Shown here: piece after piece, positions 18,117 to 26,554 of the stretch
How positions within the stretch are numbered: position 1 is the stretch's first letter
Layout of the letters: each line of letters starts with the position of its first letter
Source: Flavobacterium sp. ALJ2
Lineage (GTDB): Bacteria > Bacteroidota > Bacteroidia > Flavobacteriales > Flavobacteriaceae
Assembly: GCF_015594725.1 (NCBI RefSeq)
Contig: NZ_JADNRC010000008.1
Span: forward strand, 62,001-126,000
Length of the DNA stretch: 64,000 bases
Direction: 5' to 3'
Made by a program: the position numbers and the translations under genes
Notes under the pieces: generated by a model
What the model saw: only the letters and a program-made list of their open reading frames with translations
What the model was told of the DNA's origin: nothing
The model's database searches: none

Positions 18117-19670
18117 ATGACAACAATAGCAGAGCAATTCGGAATGAAAGACGCATTGGCGCAATTGGGTATAAAAGCCATAAACGAAGGAACATCAACC
18201 GGAATAAATAACTTTTCTTCGGGTGATATTCTTGAAAGCTTTTCCCCAGTAGACGGAAAATTAATAGCATCGGTAAAAACATCAACAGCTGCAGATTACG
18301 AAAAAGTAATGCAAACCGCTACTGAAGCATTTAAAGTATTCAGACTCATGCCAGCGCCTCAGCGTGGAGAAATTGTGCGTCAGTTTGGAGAAAAATTACG
18401 TCAGAATAAAGAAGCTTTAGGTAAATTGGTTTCTTACGAAATGGGGAAATCATTACAAGAAGGATACGGAGAAGTTCAAGAGATGATTGATATTTGCGAT
18501 TTTGCAGTAGGATTATCACGCCAGCTTCATGGCTTAACGATGCATTCAGAACGTCCAGGACACCGTATGTATGAGCAGTACCACCCAATGGGAATTGTCG
18601 GAATTATTTCGGCATTTAATTTCCCAGTGGCAGTTTGGTCTTGGAATACTGCTTTGGCGTGGATTTGTGGAGACGTTTGTGTTTGGAAACCATCAGAGAA
18701 AACACCTCTTTGTGGTATCGCTTGTCAAAATATAATTGCACAGGTAATTAAAGAAAACAATCTTCCAGAAGGAATTTCTTGCTTGATTAATGGCGATTAT
18801 AAAGTAGGAGAGTTAATGACTGCAGATAAACGTATTCCTTTAGTATCAGCTACAGGTTCTACTCGTATGGGTAAAATCGTTGCGCAAACCGTTGCAGGAC
18901 GTTTAGGTAAATCATTATTAGAGTTAGGAGGAAACAACGCAATTATTGTTACTCCAGATGCAGATATAAAAATGACTGTAATTGGTGCTGTTTTTGGAGC
19001 AGTAGGAACAGCAGGACAACGTTGTACATCGACACGTCGTTTAATTATTCACGAAAGTATTTATGATAAAGTAAAAGATGCGATAGTTTCTGCTTACAAA
19101 CAATTACGTATCGGAAATCCTTTAGACGAAAACAACCACGTTGGGCCACTTATCGATACACATGCTGTAGAAATGTATGCTAATGCTTTAACAAAAGTGG
19201 TTGCCGAAGGCGGAAAAATCCTTGTAGAAGGAGGAGTACTTTCTGGCGAAGGTTATGAAAGTGGTTGTTATGTAAAACCAGCTATTGCTGAAGCGGAAAA
19301 TTCATTTGAAATTGTACAACACGAAACATTTGCTCCAGTTTTATATTTGCTAAAATATAGTGGAACTGTTGAAAATGCTGTTGATATTCAGAATGGAGTT
19401 GCTCAAGGTTTATCTTCGGCAATTATGACAAATAATTTGCGTGAAGCAGAGTATTTCTTATCTGTTGTAGGATCTGATTGCGGAATTGCAAATGTAAACA
19501 TAGGAACTTCGGGTGCAGAAATAGGTGGAGCCTTTGGTGGTGAAAAAGAAACTGGAGGAGGTCGTGAATCAGGTTCTGATGCTTGGAAAATATACATGCG
19601 TCGCCAGACAAACACAATTAATTACACTACAAGTTTGCCATTGGCACAAGGAATAAAATTTGATTTGTAA
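18117..19670 (+). CDS. amaB: ALDH7-family aldehyde dehydrogenase (probable L-aminoadipate-semialdehyde dehydrogenase)
   Basis: 517-residue NAD-dependent aldehyde dehydrogenase. The catalytic Cys303 lies in GQRCTSTRR, the general base Glu269 in LLELGGNN and the oxyanion Asn168 in ISAFNFP. The sequence resembles the antiquitin (ALDH7) group, whose usual substrate is alpha-aminoadipate semialdehyde in lysine catabolism. That substrate is inferred from the family, and the gene symbol is tentative. It appears monocistronic and ends in a hairpin at 19692-19728. Confidence 0.8.
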   Translation: MTTIAEQFGMKDALAQLGIKAINEGTSTGINNFSSGDILESFSPVDGKLIASVKTSTAADYEKVMQTATEAFKVFRLMPAPQRGEIVRQFGEKLRQNKEALGKLVSYEMGKSLQEGYGEVQEMIDICDFAVGLSRQLHGLTMHSERPGHRMYEQYHPMGIVGIISAFNFPVAVWSWNTALAWICGDVCVWKPSEKTPLCGIACQNIIAQVIKENNLPEGISCLINGDYKVGELMTADKRIPLVSATGSTRMGKIVAQTVAGRLGKSLLELGGNNAIIVTPDADIKMTVIGAVFGAVGTAGQRCTSTRRLIIHESIYDKVKDAIVSAYKQLRIGNPLDENNHVGPLIDTHAVEMYANALTKVVAEGGKILVEGGVLSGEGYESGCYVKPAIAEAENSFEIVQHETFAPVLYLLKYSGTVENAVDIQNGVAQGLSSAIMTNNLREAEYFLSVVGSDCGIANVNIGTSGAEIGGAFGGEKETGGGRESGSDAWKIYMRRQTNTINYTTSLPLAQGIKFDL

Positions 19671-19691
19671 GATTATAATCATTGATATGAA

Positions 19692-19728
19692 AAATGCCCC
19701 AAATAGTGTTTAACTTTTTGGGGCATTT
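19692..19728 (+). terminator. Terminator after the ALDH7 gene
   Basis: A 12-bp stem AAATGCCCCAAA (19692-19703) pairs with 19717-19728 around a 13-nt loop, followed by a broken T-rich run. It lies 22 bp after the stop codon and could also serve the convergent gene at 19807. Confidence 0.6.
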
Positions 19729-19806
19729 CCATTTTAAAGGTGAAGTTTTTTAGACAGTCTCTTTTGAGCGTGTATAAGTAAATACTATATTCTGTTTTGT
19801 GAATGT

Positions 19807-20592
19807 TTACTTTTTTGGTTTTATGATTCTCAATGAATATACTAATTTGCCTTTTCTGTAGGATGGTTTCTCATCTGAACTTGTTAGAAGTACTAGATCA
19901 AATAATTCTACTTTATCTTGTTGGAATTCAATCCCTAGTTTTTGAGTAGATCCTTCCACTGTAGTGAAACTGATTGCTGTTATACCTCGAGTATTTGCTG
20001 AATCTCCATTTATGCTAATATAATAGCTTTTAAAATTTGCAAGACCATCTACTTTTCCATCTTCAGTAAACGTAATTTTAGTTTTTGAAGATTTGGTTGA
20101 ATAAAAGTTATCAGAAAGCGCTTTGTTTATTAAAAAGCGAAGTACAGTTACGTTTGTTTCTTTCGCTTTTTTGACCAATGAACTATCTACTTTGACATAT
20201 TCTTGTGAATGATAACGTTTATCGAGTGGCAGTAGGATTAAATTTCCGTCTTGGATTACTGCTTTTTGTGTTTTGGTTTCATACAAATGGCTGACCAAAG
20301 TATCGTTTTTAAATGAAGCTAAATAGGTGTTTTTTTCCAAATCTTCATTTATAAAAGTAATACTGTCTTTCAAGTTTTCGGGCACTATTATTTCTGTAAC
20401 TCCATTTTGAATCGTTTTGATTCCTTTATCAATAATTATATTATCGATAAAGTCTTTTGCAATCCAGCTACCTTCGAAAGTATTATGCTGTACTTTTTCT
20501 GTTTCCTTTTTAGTCTCTTTACATGATGTAGCTGTAAGTACTAAAAATAGTATTGATGAAGAGTAAAGAATATTTTTGATGGATTTTTTCAT
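19807..20592 (-). CDS. Lipoprotein of unknown function
   Basis: 261 residues. The signal peptide ends in LTATSC (Cys24), a clear lipoprotein signal, followed by a charged linker (KETKKETEK). The mature protein is beta-rich with no catalytic motif I can recognise. The middle has ITFTEDGKVDGLANFKSYYISINGD, which resembles lipocalin- or META-like strand patterns, but this is too weak for an assignment. It faces the ALDH7 gene convergently and is probably transcribed alone. Confidence 0.6.
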   Translation of the reverse strand: MKKSIKNILYSSSILFLVLTATSCKETKKETEKVQHNTFEGSWIAKDFIDNIIIDKGIKTIQNGVTEIIVPENLKDSITFINEDLEKNTYLASFKNDTLVSHLYETKTQKAVIQDGNLILLPLDKRYHSQEYVKVDSSLVKKAKETNVTVLRFLINKALSDNFYSTKSSKTKITFTEDGKVDGLANFKSYYISINGDSANTRGITAISFTTVEGSTQKLGIEFQQDKVELFDLVLLTSSDEKPSYRKGKLVYSLRIIKPKK

Positions 20593-20656
20593 AATTTAAG
20601 TGTAAATAATTTATTACAAATGTATTTAATAAATAATTGATATCTAGTGAGTTTGT

Positions 20657-20692
20657 AAAAAAAAGGCCATTTGAAATTTCAAATGGCCTTTT
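20657..20692 (-). terminator. Terminator after the outer-membrane beta-barrel gene
   Basis: The palindrome AAAAGGCCATTTGAAA (20661-20676) with its complement (20677-20692) is preceded on the plus strand by an A8 run (20657-20664), which becomes a U-tract for minus-strand transcription. It serves the gene ending at 20739. Confidence 0.85.
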
Positions 20693-20738
20693 GGATATGT
20701 TTAAGCTGTTAAAGCTTGAAAATTGTAGTTGTTTATTA

Positions 20739-21263
20739 CTATAAACTAAAAGAAGCTCCTAAGCTAAAAGTAAATTGATTGTTTAAATGGTCAAACATTT
20801 TGTCGTTGTTACCATATTTAGCAATTGGAAAACCTAGTTCAGTAAATACTCCAAAACCATCTGTAAAGAAATAACGACCACCAACATGACCACCAAAATT
20901 TCTTAATCCAAGGCTTAAACCTGGATAAACATCTAGTTTTTTATCTACGTTTATTACGCTTCCTAGATTAGCGTTCATTCTAACTTTTGCATCAAAACGA
21001 TCTTTAAATGCAGGTTTTGCTCCATAATATTGAGTTGTACCATAGTAACCATTGTATTCATTTATTCCTAATAAATAACTAGTTACAACTCCAATAGAGA
21101 TATTTTCTCCAAGACCTAAATCTATAGATCCTTGAATTCCTGTTCCACCATCTTGGATATTTGCACCAATGTTAACCTTTGTGTCACCTTTGCCACTGAA
21201 AGCCTGTTGCGCTTGAGTTAAACCAAAAACTAATAAAAACGCAAGTGTAATAATCTTTTTCAT
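20739..21263 (-). CDS. Small outer-membrane beta-barrel protein
   Basis: 174 residues with a signal peptide (MKKIITLAFLLVFGLTQAQ). The mature protein is built from alternating Gly/aromatic strands (KVNIGANIQDGGTGIQGSIDLGL, ENISIGVVTSYLLG, GLSLGLRNFGGHVGGRYFF). It ends FTFSLGASFSL, consistent with an 8-strand outer-membrane barrel, here without the usual final Phe. Function is unknown. Such proteins are common in Flavobacteria. It has its own strong terminator, and the next minus-strand gene upstream lies 45 bp away. Confidence 0.65.
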   Translation of the reverse strand: MKKIITLAFLLVFGLTQAQQAFSGKGDTKVNIGANIQDGGTGIQGSIDLGLGENISIGVVTSYLLGINEYNGYYGTTQYYGAKPAFKDRFDAKVRMNANLGSVINVDKKLDVYPGLSLGLRNFGGHVGGRYFFTDGFGVFTELGFPIAKYGNNDKMFDHLNNQFTFSLGASFSL

Positions 21264-21308
21264 AAAATGTAGTGATTTATAATTTTTGCAAAAATAAGTC
21301 TTTATATA

Positions 21309-22034
21309 TTAATTTCTACCTTTTTCGTCAAAATACAACTCGTTCAAAGGGTCACTTTGCCAGAATTCTTTACTGTCAATATCCATAATGGTTAATTTTC
21401 CTGTAAATGCAGCACCAGTATCAACGTTCCAAACATTAGCCTTTTGTATTGGGACTGTTTCGTGAATTCTAGTAACAGGGGTATGTCCAATAAAGATTTC
21501 TTTATAAAGTTTTAATCTCTTTGGATAGAATAAAGAATCCGTTTTCATATCAGGATCTAATGCCATTGCAGTTTCCCACAAAGTCCTGTCCCAGTAAAAG
21601 GATTCAGATGAGTATTCGTAAGTAACGCCATTCATATTTGTAAAACCAGCATGTATAAACAATCTGTTTTGAGAATCCAGATAATAACCCTGTAAGGATT
21701 CTAAAAAAGAAACGTGTATTTGTTTGTGAGTTTGACTAATCGATTCGTATGCGAGAACTGTTGCTTCGCCACCATGATGATGCCATAGTTCATTGTCTTT
21801 CCCATCCCTCATCCATTGTTGAAGTAAATCGTCGTGATTACCACGGATACAAATGCAGTTTTGTTTTTGTTTTAGTTCAATTAAGTAATCAATCACTTGT
21901 GGTGATTGACTCCAGCCATCAACATAATCACCCAAGAAAATTAAAGTGTCTCTATCTGTTACAGCTGCTCTTTCGAGTACTTGTTTCAATGCAATTAAGC
22001 CACCGTGTATGTCCCCAATAACGAATGTTCTCAT
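21309..22034 (-). CDS. PPP-family serine/threonine protein phosphatase (metallophosphoesterase)
   Basis: 241 residues with the complete PPP metal-binding signature in order: GDIHG (residues 7-11), GDYVDG, GNHD, a His in LFIHAGF, and GHTPV. The size and motifs match bacterial PrpA/PrpB and phage-lambda-type phosphatases as well as symmetrical Ap4A hydrolases, so the substrate is open. It is cytoplasmic, with no signal peptide, and is divergent from dinB. A -7-like TATTTTTG lies at 22058-22065 on its strand, without a -33 partner. Confidence 0.85.
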   Translation of the reverse strand: MRTFVIGDIHGGLIALKQVLERAAVTDRDTLIFLGDYVDGWSQSPQVIDYLIELKQKQNCICIRGNHDDLLQQWMRDGKDNELWHHHGGEATVLAYESISQTHKQIHVSFLESLQGYYLDSQNRLFIHAGFTNMNGVTYEYSSESFYWDRTLWETAMALDPDMKTDSLFYPKRLKLYKEIFIGHTPVTRIHETVPIQKANVWNVDTGAAFTGKLTIMDIDSKEFWQSDPLNELYFDEKGRN

Positions 22035-22245
22035 TTTAATGTTTTGTAATGTACTTACAAAAATAGGAGAAAATGATTTGGTTTTTACTTATTCATTTGT
22101 TAATGTTTATTATTATCGATGAAATCTAATGCCATCTGTTTTTTTAGTTAATTTATTTTTTTTGTTTACTGTATTGTTTACAAAATTTAACGTAAAAAGT
22201 TAAAATATTTATGATCATTTTATTCTCTTTTCTTGGTTTCCTATC

Positions 22246-22253
22246 TAAATTTG
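22246..22253 (+). promoter_or_regulatory. -7 element immediately before dinB
   Basis: TAAATTTG ends only 4 nt before the ATG at 22258. If used, transcription would start at or next to the start codon and give a leaderless or nearly leaderless message. No TTG occurs at the proper upstream distance. No LexA-like site is recognised. Confidence 0.35.
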
Positions 22254-22257
22254 TAGC

Positions 22258-23340
22258 ATGTCTGACATCCCTACATATCGAAAAATCATTCATATTGATA
22301 TGGACGCATTTTATGCTTCGGTAGAGCAAATGGATAATCCAGATTTGCGTGGTAAACCTATAGCTGTAGGTGGTTCTGAAAATCGCGGTGTTGTGGCAGC
22401 AGCAAGTTATGAGGCTCGTAAATTTGGTGTTCGTAGTGCTATAAGCGGTATGCAGGCAAAGCGTAATTGTCCGCAACTTATTTTTGTTCGTCCACGTTTT
22501 GATCGATATAAAGAAATATCAGATAAAATTCATAAAATTTTTCATGAATATACAGATCTAGTTGAACCTCTTTCGCTAGATGAGGCCTATCTTGATGTTA
22601 CAGTTAATAAAAAAGGAAATCCAAGTGCAAGTTTATTAGCGGAAGAAATAAGATTGCGAATTTTTAATGAAGTTGGATTAACTGCCTCAGCGGGGATTTC
22701 AGTTAATAAGTTTGTGGCTAAAATTGCAAGTGATTATAATAAACCCAATGGTCAGAAAACGGTTAACCCCGATGAGATAATTCCTTTTTTAGAACAATTA
22801 CCCATTCGGAAGTTTTATGGAGTAGGGAAGGTAACTACTGAAAAAATGTACCAGCTTGGTATTTTTACAGGAACAGATTTAAAAGGTAAAAGTTTAGAGT
22901 TTCTAGAAAAGCATTTTGGTAAATCAGGTACTTTCTATTATCATGTTGTTCGTGGGATTCATAACAGTGAAGTGAAATCAAATAGAATAACGAAATCGGT
23001 AGCAGCAGAACATACTTTTGATGTTAATCTTTCTTCGGAAATTTTTATGATGGAACAACTCGAGCGAATAGCTAATTCTTTAGAGAGGCGTTTACAAAAG
23101 CACAAGATTTCAGGTAAAACGATTACACTTAAAATCAAGTATAGCGATTTTACACAGCAAACAAGAAGTAAAACATTACCTTATTTTATAGCCGATAAAA
23201 GTTTGATTGTGGAAACTGTAAAAGAGCTCCTGTATCAGGAGCGAATGAAAGATTCAGTTCGTTTGCTTGGCATTTCATTAAGTAACCTTAATACAGAAGT
23301 TAAGAAGGCGATTGTTGTACAGCTTAAGTTTGAGTTTTAA
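22258..23340 (+). CDS. dinB: DNA polymerase IV (Y family)
   Basis: 360 residues. Translesion polymerase with the palm carboxylates D14 (HIDMDAFYASVE) and D108/E109 (LSLDEAYLDV). The fingers motif is GSENRGVVAAASYEARKFGVRSA and the helix-hairpin region is KFYGVGKVTTEKM, followed by the little-finger domain. The last residues (VVQLKFEF) resemble the QLxLF beta-clamp-binding tail. The length is normal. It is monocistronic and divergent from the PPP phosphatase gene. Confidence 0.97.
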   Translation: MSDIPTYRKIIHIDMDAFYASVEQMDNPDLRGKPIAVGGSENRGVVAAASYEARKFGVRSAISGMQAKRNCPQLIFVRPRFDRYKEISDKIHKIFHEYTDLVEPLSLDEAYLDVTVNKKGNPSASLLAEEIRLRIFNEVGLTASAGISVNKFVAKIASDYNKPNGQKTVNPDEIIPFLEQLPIRKFYGVGKVTTEKMYQLGIFTGTDLKGKSLEFLEKHFGKSGTFYYHVVRGIHNSEVKSNRITKSVAAEHTFDVNLSSEIFMMEQLERIANSLERRLQKHKISGKTITLKIKYSDFTQQTRSKTLPYFIADKSLIVETVKELLYQERMKDSVRLLGISLSNLNTEVKKAIVVQLKFEF

Positions 23341-23421
23341 ACTCCTTAAACAAGCGTTAAATACCGAATAAGACTATGATTGATGTTGTTTTCAATTTAT
23401 ATTTGAACAAAAATTTATTTT

Positions 23422-23937
23422 ATGTATAATTTAGATGCATACGATGCCGCAATGGCTAAATACCATCAAGAGATTAATTGCAAAATTATCCCAGTAATTT
23501 CATGGGATTTTCATCACGAGTCTTTAAATGATTTAAGGAGTAATTATTATGATTGGCAAAAAGTTCATCATATTGCAAATAGATTTCATTGGGATGATTC
23601 TGAATTTGATGTTTTAGATCGATTGAAGGAGGAAGTTGTAGTAATTACAGATTTGAAACAGAAGATTGTTTTTGCTTCCAGCCGTATTCTTAATATGACT
23701 GGTTATACAGAGGTTGAGGTTCTAGGTAAATCGCCTAAAATGTTTCAGGGACCCGAAACTTCCTCTGTTGTAAAAGAAGAAATTAGATTGGCTATAAAGT
23801 CTCATGAAACTTTCGAAAAGACTATTCTTAATTATAAGAAAAACGGAGATACCTATTTTTGCACAATAAATGCATTCCCAGTTTTCAGCTTAAAAGGAAA
23901 GCTAACACATTTTATTGCTTTTGAAAAAGCAGCATAA
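23422..23937 (+). CDS. PAS-domain protein, LOV-like but lacking the photoactive cysteine
   Basis: 171 residues: an N-terminal 65-residue segment rich in His/Trp/Tyr, then one PAS domain (about 68-171) and no output domain. The PAS part reads like a LOV domain (FASSRILNMTGYTEVEVLGKSPKMFQGPET, then ILNYKKNGDTYFCTINAFPV). At the position of the adduct-forming Cys in GRNCRFLQG it has Pro105 (GKSPKMFQG). Gln109 and Asn137 are retained, while the second flavin Asn is replaced by Cys147. It is probably a sensor or adaptor; light sensing by the usual chemistry is excluded. It lies 82 bp after dinB. Confidence 0.7.
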   Translation: MYNLDAYDAAMAKYHQEINCKIIPVISWDFHHESLNDLRSNYYDWQKVHHIANRFHWDDSEFDVLDRLKEEVVVITDLKQKIVFASSRILNMTGYTEVEVLGKSPKMFQGPETSSVVKEEIRLAIKSHETFEKTILNYKKNGDTYFCTINAFPVFSLKGKLTHFIAFEKAA

Positions 23938-23971
23938 AAAAAGCCTTTTTGAAAATCAAAAAGGCTTTTTT
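23937..23971. terminator. Bidirectional terminator between the PAS gene and the BI-1 gene
   Basis: A 16-bp perfect stem (23937-23952 with 23956-23971, core AAGCCTTTTTGA/TCAAAAAGGCTT) has a 3-nt loop, with A-runs on one side and T-runs on the other. It can stop transcription from both convergent genes. Confidence 0.9.
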
Positions 23972-23990
23972 ATATAATTATTTGAAACGA

Positions 23991-24767
23991 TTAGTCTCTA
24001 CTATTTAGTTTAGATAACAATCTTAAGAATTCGATATACAACCAAACAAGTGTAATCATTAATCCCATTGCACCGTACCATTCCATAAACTTTGGCATTT
24101 TTTCTTTAACACCTTCTTCTATTCTATCAAAATCCAAGAACAGGTTTAAAGCTGCAATAACGATTACAAAAACACTAATACCAATACTCATTAAAGAGCT
24201 GCCATAATGAACAGGAGTAAAGCTTGTAAACATTGAAAACAGCCAAGAGATCACGTAATAAGTAGCAATTGCTAATGTAGCAGCCATAACAACTGATTTG
24301 AATTGCTCTGTTACTTTTACAATCTTATATTTATATAAACCTAGACAAACCATAAATGTTACAAATGTAGCACTAACAGCCTGAACAACGATTCCAGGAT
24401 ACATTGCTTCAAAAATAGCGGATATTCCACCAATAAATAAACCTTCAAATAAAGCATAGCCTGGAGCTAGATAAGGAGAAAGTTGCGGTTTGAATGCTGC
24501 AATAACTACTAAGATTAATCCGATGATTGCTCCACCAATTGTAGGAAGCATAGGGTTGATTCCGTTAAAAGACATCCACCAAGTTATCATTGCAGTGGCA
24601 GTAAGCAATAAAAATAAAATTAGAGTTTTATTGATAGTACCAGATAGTGTCATTTCATTACCATAATCTATAATTCTTGCCTGATCAGGATTGTCACTTT
24701 TTGCTGCAACCGAAGTTGGAGAAAAACGTTTATTACTTAAAAACGGGTTGTTTGAGTTGAAAGCCAT
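23991..24767 (-). CDS. Bax inhibitor-1/YccA-family membrane protein
   Basis: 258 residues. A soluble N-terminus of about 45 residues is followed by seven predicted membrane helices. Family patterns include APGYALFEGLFIGGISAIFE near the third helix and the C-terminal LNLFLDFDRIEEGV...WYGAMGLMITLVWLYIEFLRLL. The family comprises calcium-leak-type channels or membrane-stress proteins; its role in Bacteroidota is not established. It is monocistronic. Confidence 0.9.
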   Translation of the reverse strand: MAFNSNNPFLSNKRFSPTSVAAKSDNPDQARIIDYGNEMTLSGTINKTLILFLLLTATAMITWWMSFNGINPMLPTIGGAIIGLILVVIAAFKPQLSPYLAPGYALFEGLFIGGISAIFEAMYPGIVVQAVSATFVTFMVCLGLYKYKIVKVTEQFKSVVMAATLAIATYYVISWLFSMFTSFTPVHYGSSLMSIGISVFVIVIAALNLFLDFDRIEEGVKEKMPKFMEWYGAMGLMITLVWLYIEFLRLLSKLNSRD

Positions 24768-24981
24768 AATATATTTAGATTTTTAAAACGTTCCAAATAT
24801 AGCCTATATTTTGATATTTGCCTAAATCGCTATATATATTTTAACAATTGAATTATGTCTTTTTATCCTACCTGGCTTTAAAAATAGATTAAGTATTTCG
24901 GCTTGAAAGATTACAAAAGAGACATTTTATAGAATTATAATATCTAGTTGATTATAGGGATTATTAGTTTATCTGTAAGAT

Positions 24982-25014
24982 AAAAAAAGCCACCAAGTTT
25001 AAAACTTGATGGCT
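24982..25014 (-). terminator. Terminator of the nuo operon
   Basis: The stem AGCCACCAAGTT (24988-24999) pairs with 25003-25014, with one position that is a G-U pair in the minus-strand RNA. Seven A residues (24982-24988) on the plus strand provide the U-tract. It lies 25 bp after the nuoN stop. Confidence 0.85.
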
Positions 25015-25038
25015 GTTATTTTTATATAGTCCTAAAAT

Positions 25039-26409
25039 TTAGTTCAAAAGATCTAAAATTAATGAAGGGAATAAGCCTATGATGATGTTCAATACTATTG
25101 AAACAACTGCAACTGCATAAATAAGGAAAGGTCTTCTGGTACGAGCTTCATTTGGTTCTTTAGTGTACATTGCTAATATCAGTTTGAAATAATAACCAAC
25201 ACTTATGATAGAGTTAATTACAGCAATAATAACCAATGCTAGGTATCCAGCTTGTAATACTTGGTTAAACAAGAATAACTTAGCAAAGAATCCTGCAAAA
25301 ATTGGAATACCTGCCATAGATAAAAGCGAAGCTGTAAGGATTGCTGCTAATAAAGGATTTGTTTTTCCTAAACCGTGAAAATTCGTGATATCTTCATTAT
25401 CTTGATTTTTGCAAACATATAATATTACGCTAAAAGCTGCGATTCCAGCCAATGCATAAGCAGTAGTGTAATATAAAAGAGTTCCTGCAGAAGTGGCTAA
25501 AGTTAATAAAGTCATTAACATAAAACCTGCATGCGAAATACCTGAATAGGCAAGCATACGTTTTACATTAACCTGACGCAATGCCATAATGTTACCAACA
25601 GTCATAGATAGGATTGAAACTATTACAATTACAATAACATAGCTTTCAGAAAGCTCGGCATTTAATATCGTTAGTAATTTGTATAGCGTAGCAATAGCAA
25701 CAACTTTTGCCAAAGTGCTCATTAAAGCAGTTGTTAGAGCTGGAGAACCTTCGTAAACGTCTGGAGCCCAAAAATGAAAAGGAACAGCAGCAACTTTAAA
25801 CAACATACCAACAGTTAATAAAACAATACCAATTGGGAACCAAATCGGCAATTCAGCAGATTGAGATAGATCACTAATTTCAATTACATCAAAACTACCC
25901 ATAGCTCCGTAAATCAAACAGATTCCGAATAAGATAATTCCAGAAGCAAATGAACCCATTAGGAAATATTTCATTCCAGCCTCATTACTTTTTATTTTCA
26001 TTCTGTCGCTAGCCGCTAAAATGTATAGTGCAATTGATAATACTTCGATACCTAAAAAGAACATAGCTAAGTTCCCAAAAGATACCATTGCAACAGCTCC
26101 TGCCAATAAGAATATTTTGATAGCTACATAATCCGAAATTTTCGTTTGATGATCTTCGTAGAAATTGTAACTCAAAGCCACTAAGAATATCGTTAATACA
26201 ATAAACAATGATGAAAATGCAGTAGAGTATTTACTCACTGCAATCATGTTGTTGTAGTAACTTTCGGTTAAACCAAATTCTGAATAGTTTATTGCCAAAA
26301 CGCCTAATAATCCAATTATTGTTACTGGAATAATGGCTTTTCTTAAATTAAGAATTTCGAAAAGTAGGCAAAAAACACCCAATCCTATGATAGCTATTAA
26401 TGTATTCAT
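25039..26409 (-). CDS. nuoN: NADH-quinone oxidoreductase subunit N
   Basis: 456-residue antiporter-like membrane subunit of complex I, with about 14 transmembrane helices. The conserved proton-channel region is visible (LFKVAAVPFHFWAPDVYEGSP with Lys and His, then MALRQVNVKRMLAYSGISHAGFMLM). It is the last gene of the nuo operon, separated from nuoM by 145 bp, the second longest gap in the operon, in which I see no gene. It translocates protons in the membrane arm. Confidence 0.97.
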   Translation of the reverse strand: MNTLIAIIGLGVFCLLFEILNLRKAIIPVTIIGLLGVLAINYSEFGLTESYYNNMIAVSKYSTAFSSLFIVLTIFLVALSYNFYEDHQTKISDYVAIKIFLLAGAVAMVSFGNLAMFFLGIEVLSIALYILAASDRMKIKSNEAGMKYFLMGSFASGIILFGICLIYGAMGSFDVIEISDLSQSAELPIWFPIGIVLLTVGMLFKVAAVPFHFWAPDVYEGSPALTTALMSTLAKVVAIATLYKLLTILNAELSESYVIVIVIVSILSMTVGNIMALRQVNVKRMLAYSGISHAGFMLMTLLTLATSAGTLLYYTTAYALAGIAAFSVILYVCKNQDNEDITNFHGLGKTNPLLAAILTASLLSMAGIPIFAGFFAKLFLFNQVLQAGYLALVIIAVINSIISVGYYFKLILAMYTKEPNEARTRRPFLIYAVAVVSIVLNIIIGLFPSLILDLLN

Positions 26410-26554
26410 TTTTGTTTTTTTGATATAGGAAATCTAAAACTAATGATGCCCTAATTTATTTTATTTAAAAATATGTTATTTATTCTTTAGCAGCTTAACT
26501 TTTTTATAATCTGAAACCGGAGCTATCAGGTTAAAAACAGTTAATAGTACTATC

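Noticed and set aside
22153..22476. 107-codon ORF opposite dinB
   Set aside because: Antisense shadow of the conserved dinB N-terminus.
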